NCBI GenBank assembly: GCA_043802345.1
Contig: JAZDLC010000100.1
Coordinates: 1-5,187 of the forward strand
Direction: 5' to 3'
Source of the DNA: JAZDLC01 sp043802345
GTDB lineage: Bacteria > Planctomycetota > B15-G4 > JADJEK01
Length of the DNA stretch: 5,187 bases
The first letter of the stretch is position 1; each line of letters begins with the position of its first letter. The notes beneath the pieces were generated by a model. The model saw only the letters and a list, made by a program, of their open reading frames with translations. It was not told the DNA's origin and searched no databases. Of this stretch, positions 1 to 5,187 are shown piece by piece. A program made the translations under genes and the position numbers.

Positions 1-100
1 TGGCGATCAACGCCATCACCGAGAGCCAGATCCCCACCATGGAGATCCACGTGATGGGCCGCGACCAGAGAAAGCGGAAGGCGAGGAAGAGCCGGTACAT
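1..100 (-). CDS. ABC transporter permease, LolC/LolE/FtsX-like, N-terminal fragment
   Basis: This frame starts with ATG at 100-98 on the minus strand and stays open to the window edge, giving 33 codons. It begins MYRLFLAFRFLWSR, followed by a hydrophobic run from about residue 16 (ITWISMVGIWLSVMALIA). A short basic, aromatic amphipathic stretch leading straight into a first membrane helix is the usual N-terminus of FtsX/LolC/LolE-type permeases, which in the Lol case extract lipoproteins from the inner membrane together with a LolD ATPase. The start codon shares one base with the lysS stop (TGATG), so translation is probably coupled to lysS. A weak Shine-Dalgarno GAGG lies 4 bases upstream inside lysS. 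A lysS-permease-ATPase order is known in other bacteria (for example Geobacter, from memory). Seen: start, overlap and hydrophobic segment. Inferred: the family. The exact subfamily (LolC/E or a MacB-like exporter) cannot be told from 33 residues. Confidence 0.68.
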   Translation of the reverse strand, partial: MYRLFLAFRFLWSRPITWISMVGIWLSVMALIA

Positions 101-1572
101 CAGGCCTCGGGTCCGTCCCTGTCGGGCCTCGGCCGGAGCAATGGGAACAGCACCACGTCGCGAATATTGGAGCAGTCGCCCAGCAGCATGATCAGCCGGT
201 CGATCCCCATGCCAACGCCGCCGGCCGGCGGCATGCCGTACTCCAGCGCATCCAGGAATTCCTCGTCCAGCTCGGCCGGGTTTTCAGGATCCTTGGTCCT
301 GAGCTGCGCCTCGAGGATCTTCCGCTGCTCGATCGGATCGTTCATCTCCGAGAACGCGTTGGCCAGTTCGAATCCATTGATGAACAGCTCGAACCGCTCC
401 GCCCGGTCGCCTCCCTTCGTGACCCACTTGGCCAGGGTCGTGATCCCCCGCGGGTAGTCGGTGACGAAGGTGGGCTGGATCAGCTTCTCCTCGCAGAACT
501 CCTCGAACAGGTCGTTGGCCGCCTTGTGATGGCTCTTGCCCGCATGGTCGATCCCCGCCTCGTCGCAACGCCTTCTGACGGCCGCCTCGTCATCGAGCTC
601 GACGCCGGCGTGCTCCCGCAGGAGATCCTCGTACCGCGCCCTCCGGAACGGAGGCTCGAGGCTGATCTCGGTTCCCTGCCAGGTGAAGCGGGTCGTGTCC
701 CGGACGGAAATCGCGACGTGGACCAGCAGCGCCTCCCACAGGTCCATGATGTCCTCGTAGTCGGCGAACGACCAGTACAGCTCGAGCATCGTGAACTCGG
801 GATTATGGCTGGCGTCGATCCCCTCGTTGCGGAACACCCGGCCGATCTCGTAGACCCGTTCCATCCCCCCCACCAGCAGCCGCTTCAGGTGCAGCTCCAG
901 GGCAATCCGCAGATTGAGGCGGAGATCGAGGGCGTTGTGGTGGGTCAGGAAGGGCCGGGCCGCGGCCCCGCCGGCGATGGCATGCAGCACCGGCGTCTCC
1001 ACCTCGAGGAATCCCTTTCCGTCCAGAAAGCGCCGGATCTCCCCGATCACGAGGGAGCGCAGGCGGAAGGTAGTCATCACCTCCTCGTTGACATTCAGGT
1101 CGACGTGCCGCCTGCGGTAACGCGCCTCGACGTCCTGCAGGCCGTGCCACTTCTCGGGCGGCGGCCGCAGCGACTTGGCAAGGGGCGTCACCTCGTCCAC
1201 GAAGATGGTCAACTCCCCCTTCTGGGTCTTGCCAAGCCCACCCATCACCCCCAGCCAGTCGTTCAGGTCGATCGCCTTGCGCAGGACCTTGTATCGATCC
1301 TCATCCATCCGGTCCCGCTGCATCATGACCTGGATCCGGCCGGTCTCGTCCTTGAGGTCGAAGAAGCAGGCCTTGCCGAAGTTGCGGAACGACATGACCC
1401 GGCCCGCGATCGTGGCGGAGACCTCCTCGTCCTCCCTGAAACGCGTTCGAACATCGCCGATCAGGTCCCGAGTCTGGCCCCTTTCCGGAAACCGCTTGGG
1501 GTAGGGATCGATTCCAGCGGCGATCAGCCGCTCCAGCTTGTTCAGCCGCTCGTTCGGGATCGGTTCCGCCAT
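100..1572 (-). CDS. lysS: Lysyl-tRNA synthetase, class II
   Basis: This enzyme charges tRNA-Lys with lysine using ATP in the cytoplasm. The protein is 490 residues, normal for bacterial class II LysRS. The anticodon-binding OB fold lies at about 53-135 (RVMSFRNFGKACFFDLKDE). The class II catalytic core follows: motif 1 around 178-195 (FLEVETP), the GGAAARPF segment at 201-208, motif 2 at about 239-268 (YEIGRVFRNEG, Arg248) and motif 3 at about 451-463 (GGVGMGIDRL). Lysine-pocket residues known from E. coli LysU all have counterparts at consistent offsets: E226, E264, Y266, N405, F407 and E409. I chose the ATG at 1572 because GGAGGGG (1586-1580) sits 7 bases upstream and the family homology begins at MAEPIPNERLNKLERL. 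An in-frame ATG at 1605 would add 11 unlikely residues and place that ribosome site inside the gene. Oddities are G376/T379 in the TDYPxExSPLA region and L225/H228 in the LRIAPELYLK region. The gene is divergent from tig and overlaps the downstream permease by one base. Confidence 0.97.
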   Translation of the reverse strand: MAEPIPNERLNKLERLIAAGIDPYPKRFPERGQTRDLIGDVRTRFREDEEVSATIAGRVMSFRNFGKACFFDLKDETGRIQVMMQRDRMDEDRYKVLRKAIDLNDWLGVMGGLGKTQKGELTIFVDEVTPLAKSLRPPPEKWHGLQDVEARYRRRHVDLNVNEEVMTTFRLRSLVIGEIRRFLDGKGFLEVETPVLHAIAGGAAARPFLTHHNALDLRLNLRIALELHLKRLLVGGMERVYEIGRVFRNEGIDASHNPEFTMLELYWSFADYEDIMDLWEALLVHVAISVRDTTRFTWQGTEISLEPPFRRARYEDLLREHAGVELDDEAAVRRRCDEAGIDHAGKSHHKAANDLFEEFCEEKLIQPTFVTDYPRGITTLAKWVTKGGDRAERFELFINGFELANAFSEMNDPIEQRKILEAQLRTKDPENPAELDEEFLDALEYGMPPAGGVGMGIDRLIMLLGDCSNIRDVVLFPLLRPRPDRDGPEA

Positions 1573-1579
1573 GAGAAGG

Positions 1580-1586
1580 CCCCTCC
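1580..1586 (-). promoter_or_regulatory. Ribosome binding site of lysS
   Basis: Read on the minus strand this is GGAGGGG, a strong match to the anti-Shine-Dalgarno complement, ending 7 bases before the ATG at 1572. It decides the lysS start in favour of MAEPIPNERL over the upstream in-frame ATG at 1605. Confidence 0.8.
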
Positions 1587-1635
1587 GGGTCGCATGCGCC
1601 CACACCCACCAAGGGCGAGCGGGCAGAAACGGACG

Positions 1636-1665
1636 ATCCTAGCAAGCTGTCGAGAAAATGGCGAA
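1636..1665 (-). promoter_or_regulatory. Candidate sigma70-type promoter for lysS (weak)
   Basis: On the minus strand TAGGAT (1641-1636) could be a -10 box, with TTCGCC (1665-1660) at an 18-base spacing as a poor -35 box (3 of 6 consensus bases). It lies about 65 bases before the lysS start, which is a plausible distance. The match is weak and the consensus for this organism is unknown, so this is only the best candidate seen on this strand. Confidence 0.2.
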
Positions 1666-1707
1666 GCCCAGAGGCATCCCCCGCCCTTGTGGGCAAGGCT
1701 ACGATTT

Positions 1708-1720
1708 CGTGCCCGGCACG
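1708..1720. promoter_or_regulatory. Perfect 13-base palindrome in the lysS/tig divergent intergenic region
   Basis: CGTGCC-C-GGCACG consists of two 6-base half-sites around a single central C. It lies about 136 bases from the lysS start and 107 bases from the tig start. With one central base it is better suited to binding a dimeric protein than to forming an RNA hairpin. A short CCTTG/CAAGG inverted repeat (1685-1698) lies just to its left. Operator function is inference; in GC-rich DNA such palindromes also arise by chance. Confidence 0.3.
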
Positions 1721-1763
1721 CACATTCTCCAGAACCCACACGAACGTCAGGGGACCCGCTTTT

Positions 1764-1797
1764 TTGGACCGCCAAGCCGCGCTGATCCCTTTAGAAT
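1764..1797 (+). promoter_or_regulatory. Candidate promoter for tig (weak)
   Basis: TAGAAT at 1792-1797 is a good -10-like hexamer (5 of 6 to TATAAT) and would start transcription near 1803, leaving a leader of about 25 bases before the tig ATG. The only -35-like hexamer nearby is TTGGAC at 1764-1769, but its 22-base spacing is too long for standard sigma70. Either the -35 element is dispensable, another sigma factor is used, or the true promoter lies elsewhere in the 255-bp gap. Confidence 0.25.
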
Positions 1798-1827
1798 GCC
1801 CGGTTTGTTCCACCCTGCGAGGCAGAC

Positions 1828-3138
1828 ATGGCCACAGAGGTTTCGGAGATCGGTCCCTGCAAGCGGAAGATCACGGTCACCGTGCCGGCGGACCAGGTGA
1901 AGGCGGCGCTCGACTCCACCTGGCAAAAGGCGAGGCAGAACATCTCCCTGAAGGGCTTCCGGCAGGGGAAGGTGCCGAAGCACATCCTGGAGAAGCGTTA
2001 CGGAAACGCTGTGCGGGAGGAGGTGAAGCAGAACCTGGTCAACGACGCCTTCCGGGAGGCCCTGCAGGAGTACTCCCTGAGTCCTGTCCGCCAGCCGCAA
2101 GTCGACATCGATGCGCTGGAGATCGCTCCGGGAAAGGAGCTGGAATTCGAGATCACCGTGGAAGTCCACCCCGAATTCGAGGCGCCCGACCTGACCAAGG
2201 TCGAGGTCTCCGCGCCGCCGGTGGAGGCATTGGACAGCCATGTCGATCAGGAAATCGAGCGCCTGCGCTCCCGCAAGGCGACCATGGTGTCCGTGGATGA
2301 AGGAGTCTCCGCGAAGGGCGACTACCTGATCGTGGATGTCTCCTACCAGGTGGATGGAGCCATCGTCCTGCATCACGAGGATACGGTGGCCGACACCAAC
2401 CGCGAGACCGTCGACGACCTGCCGATCTCGGGAGGCATAAGTGCTTTCAGCGGCAAGGAAAAGGGCTCCACCATCACCGTGCCGACGCGGCTGCCGGACG
2501 ACTTCGAGCCGTCCGGGTTCGCCGGCGCCGAGGCGCAGCTCCTGTGCACGGTCAAGGGGGTCCGGCGGGTGACCTTGCCGGAACTGAACGAGGAGTTCGC
2601 CCGGGAGATGGGAGCGGAAAGCGTCGAGGACATGAAAGAGAAGGTGCGTGCCGAAGTGCAGCGCCACATGGACTCGCAACGCAACCGTTACATCGAGGAG
2701 AGGGCCTTCGACGCACTGATCAAGGCCACGGAATTCGACCTGCCCGCGGATCTGCTCGACGAGACCACTGCTCGGGCCATGGCGGAGCTGGAGCAGGGGT
2801 TGATCCGCCAGGGTCAGCCGGAGGGCGAGGCAAAGGCGAACGTCGCTTCCTCCAGCGATCGGATCCGGCAGGATCAGGCCCGCTCGCTGAGGATCTCCTT
2901 CCTGATGGATCGAATTTCCCAGCAAGAGAAGCTATTCGTCACCGAGAATGAGATCGAGTCGAGCGTACGGGCCCTGGCGGCCATGCAGAATATGGACTCC
3001 CAGGCGCTCTATGACGATATGTACGACAAAGGCCAGTTGTCCTCTCTCCGAGCTCAGATTCTCGAGTCCAAAGTCCGAAAACTGATCAGAGAGAAGGCGA
3101 CGGTGGTCGACGCAAAGGTCGACCCGGCCGATTCTTGA
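1828..3138 (+). CDS. tig: Trigger factor, ribosome-associated chaperone
   Basis: Trigger factor docks beside the ribosomal exit tunnel through ribosomal protein L23 and shields nascent chains. The 436-residue length is typical. The N-terminal ribosome-binding domain (about 1-115) carries the signature loop GFRQGKVP at 43-50, matching GFRxGKxP exactly. A PPIase-type domain spans about 160-247, and the helical chaperone domain runs from about 250 (LPELNEEFAREMG) to the end. The PPIase domain is atypical: the usual IPGFExxLxGmkaGe segment is replaced by GGISAFSGKEKG (202-213), about six residues shorter than in E. coli, so prolyl isomerase activity is doubtful. The start ATG has GAGG at 1819-1822, five bases upstream. 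It is the first gene of the rightward unit and is divergent from lysS. clpP follows after a 49-bp gap with no clear terminator, consistent with the widespread tig-clpP-clpX operon. Identity is certain; loss of PPIase activity is inference. Confidence 0.96.
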   Translation: MATEVSEIGPCKRKITVTVPADQVKAALDSTWQKARQNISLKGFRQGKVPKHILEKRYGNAVREEVKQNLVNDAFREALQEYSLSPVRQPQVDIDALEIAPGKELEFEITVEVHPEFEAPDLTKVEVSAPPVEALDSHVDQEIERLRSRKATMVSVDEGVSAKGDYLIVDVSYQVDGAIVLHHEDTVADTNRETVDDLPISGGISAFSGKEKGSTITVPTRLPDDFEPSGFAGAEAQLLCTVKGVRRVTLPELNEEFAREMGAESVEDMKEKVRAEVQRHMDSQRNRYIEERAFDALIKATEFDLPADLLDETTARAMAELEQGLIRQGQPEGEAKANVASSSDRIRQDQARSLRISFLMDRISQQEKLFVTENEIESSVRALAAMQNMDSQALYDDMYDKGQLSSLRAQILESKVRKLIREKATVVDAKVDPADS

Positions 3139-3172
3139 GTTGCTCCCGGGCGGATCTCCCGTCCCCGACGCC

Positions 3173-3178
3173 GAAGGA
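3173..3178 (+). promoter_or_regulatory. Ribosome binding site of clpP
   Basis: GAAGGA ends 9 bases before the ATG at 3188. It supports that start over the in-frame TTG at 3140, which would place this site inside the gene and has no comparable site in front of it. Confidence 0.65.
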
Positions 3179-3187
3179 CCTCTATCT

Positions 3188-3789
3188 ATGCAGAGCTACT
3201 ATCCCGTCCCGTACGTGATCGAGAAGACCGGACGCGGTGAACGCGCCTACGACATCTACTCCCGTCTGCTCGAGGACCGGATCATCTTCATCGGCACCCC
3301 GATCGACGACACGGTGGCCAACGCCGTCATCGCCCAGCTCTTGTTCCTTCAAAAGGACAACAAAAGCCAGGACATCAATATCTACATCAATTCCCCCGGC
3401 GGATCGGTCTCGGCGGGGCTCGCGATTTATGACACAATGCAGTTCGTCCAATGTGACGTGGCCACCTACTGCATCGGGCAGAACGCGTCGATGGCCGCCC
3501 TGCTGCTCGCGGGCGGATCCAAGGGCAAGCGGCACGCGCTGCCCAACTCACGCGTGATGATCCACCAGCCGTGGGGTGGCGCACAGGGTACGGCGGCCGA
3601 CATCGAGATCCAAGCCACCGAGATCCTGAAGATGAAAGCGCAGTTGAATCGGCTTCTGGCCCTGCACTCAGGGCAGCAGCTGAAGAAAATCGAGGCGGAC
3701 GCGGACCGTGACCACTACATGTCCGCCGCGGAGGCAAAGGAGTATGGACTGGTCGATGAGGTGGTCCAGCCTCTGAAGTCAGCCGGAGC

Positions 3790-3793
<4 letters not shown>
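3188..3793 (+). CDS. clpP: ATP-dependent Clp protease proteolytic subunit
   Basis: ClpP forms a double-ring serine peptidase chamber that degrades proteins unfolded and fed in by ClpX. The product is 201 residues. The catalytic triad is Ser101 (GQNASMAA), His126 (MIHQPWGG) and Asp175 (DADRDHYMSA). Their spacings of 25 and 49 are identical to S97/H122/D171 of mature E. coli ClpP. Other family landmarks are YPVPYVIE (5-12), RAYDIYSRLL (19-28), YINSPGGSVSAG (66-77) and YGLVDEVV (186-193). Aligning YPVPYVIE with the mature E. coli N-terminus leaves at most four leader residues, so any propeptide is very short. The motif around the active Ser is GQNASMAA rather than the commoner GQAASMGA. The gene lies 49 bp after tig and overlaps clpX by 4 bases (ATGA), so the two partners are probably translated in a coupled way. 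A start at TTG 3140 would add 16 residues and is less likely. Confidence 0.96.
3785..3788 (+). promoter_or_regulatory. Shine-Dalgarno-like site at the clpP/clpX junction
   Basis: GGAG lies within the last codons of clpP. It is only 1 base from the overlapping ATG at 3790 but 7 bases from the in-frame GTG at 3796. It therefore fits the GTG better, whereas the ATGA overlap favours the ATG by translational coupling. Confidence 0.4.
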
Positions 3794-5115
<1,322 letters not shown>

Positions 5116-5116
5116 T

Positions 5117-5187
5117 GTGTCCGGCCTTCTCTCTCTGACCGACCTTCCGATCTCCGGATTCGATCGCCTGGCGGCGCTGCCGGGAGC
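5117..5187 (+). CDS. Unidentified protein, N-terminal fragment after clpX
   Basis: A frame opening with GTG at 5117, one base after the clpX stop, stays open to the window edge (23 codons, beginning with GTG-encoded M then SGLLSLTDLPISGFDRLA). A purine-rich GGGAAAG at 5102-5108 is 8 bases upstream and could act as a weak ribosome site. Third positions are about three-quarters G or C, like the neighbouring genes. The ATG at 5115, which overlaps the clpX stop as TGATG, reads only seven codons before a TGA and is not the start of a normal gene. The residues do not resemble the N-terminus of Lon, which often follows clpX. I do not recognise the family, and 23 codons are too few to prove a gene. 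Confidence 0.45.
   Translation, partial: MSGLLSLTDLPISGFDRLAALPG

Noticed and set aside
1751..1766. GGGGACCC followed by a T-run, resembling an intrinsic terminator in the lysS-tig gap
   Set aside because: The GGG/CCC arms leave a two-base loop, so no stable hairpin can form, and no gene on the plus strand ends just upstream.
526..1785. Open frame of about 420 codons on the plus strand, antisense to lysS
   Set aside because: It lies almost wholly opposite lysS, which has all class II motifs. Its translation is low-complexity (rich in L, P, R, H, D) and resembles no family, as expected for an antisense shadow of a GC-rich gene.
1658..1900. Small frame in the lysS-tig gap starting at ATG 1658 (80 codons)
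   Set aside because: It runs 73 bases into tig in another frame, has no Shine-Dalgarno sequence before its ATG, and its residues (rich in P, R, G) look random.
1747..2925. Open frame of about 390 codons on the minus strand, antisense to tig
   Set aside because: It is opposite a clear trigger factor gene and has a biased composition without recognisable motifs. Long stop-free antisense frames are common in high-GC genes.
3147..3161. CGGG/CCCG inverted repeat between tig and clpP as a terminator or attenuator
   Set aside because: The stem is only four base pairs with a seven-base loop and no T-run follows, so it is insufficient to split the operon.
3140..3187. In-frame TTG 3140 as an upstream clpP start giving a 16-residue extension
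   Set aside because: No ribosome site precedes the TTG, a good GAAGGA precedes ATG 3188, and the family homology starts just after that ATG. A longer propeptide cannot be fully excluded.

Overview
The window reads as ordinary chromosomal housekeeping DNA from a GC-rich, probably Gram-negative bacterium. Coding regions show the strong G/C bias at third codon positions expected of such a genome. The outer-membrane inference rests only on the first 33 residues of a LolC/LolE-like permease at the left edge, so it is tentative. The phylum cannot be fixed from the sequence alone. The ClpP, trigger factor and permease variants look more like a deep-branching lineage (for example Planctomycetota, Acidobacteriota or similar) than Enterobacteria or Firmicutes, but this is an impression and not a result.

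Layout: there are two divergent transcription units. Leftward (minus strand) are lysS (class II lysyl-tRNA synthetase, complete) and then the start of an FtsX/LolC-type ABC transporter permease. The permease start codon overlaps the lysS stop by one base (TGATG). Rightward (plus strand) are tig (trigger factor), clpP (protease subunit), clpX (AAA+ unfoldase) and the first 23 codons of a further open frame after clpX. The 255-bp region between lysS and tig must hold both promoters. It contains only weak promoter-like boxes and one perfect 13-base palindrome. No RNA gene, insertion sequence, CRISPR array or convincing intrinsic terminator was seen.

How the genes work together: trigger factor binds nascent chains at the ribosome, while ClpX selects, unfolds and feeds substrates into the ClpP peptidase chamber. 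The tig-clpP-clpX order is a widely conserved protein quality-control cluster. clpP and clpX overlap by 4 bases (ATGA), consistent with coupled translation of two subunits of one machine. ClpX keeps the zinc-binding domain, Walker motifs, pore loop and the IGF tripeptide that docks on ClpP, and ClpP keeps its Ser-His-Asp triad, so the pair should be functional.

I see no undescribed system here. The points worth a second look are sequence-level: a trigger factor whose PPIase domain has lost the usual FKBP-type core segment, a lysyl-tRNA synthetase with non-consensus residues around otherwise intact lysine-binding positions, start-codon choices for lysS, clpP and clpX, the palindrome between the divergent genes, and the unidentified frame following clpX where lon is often found.
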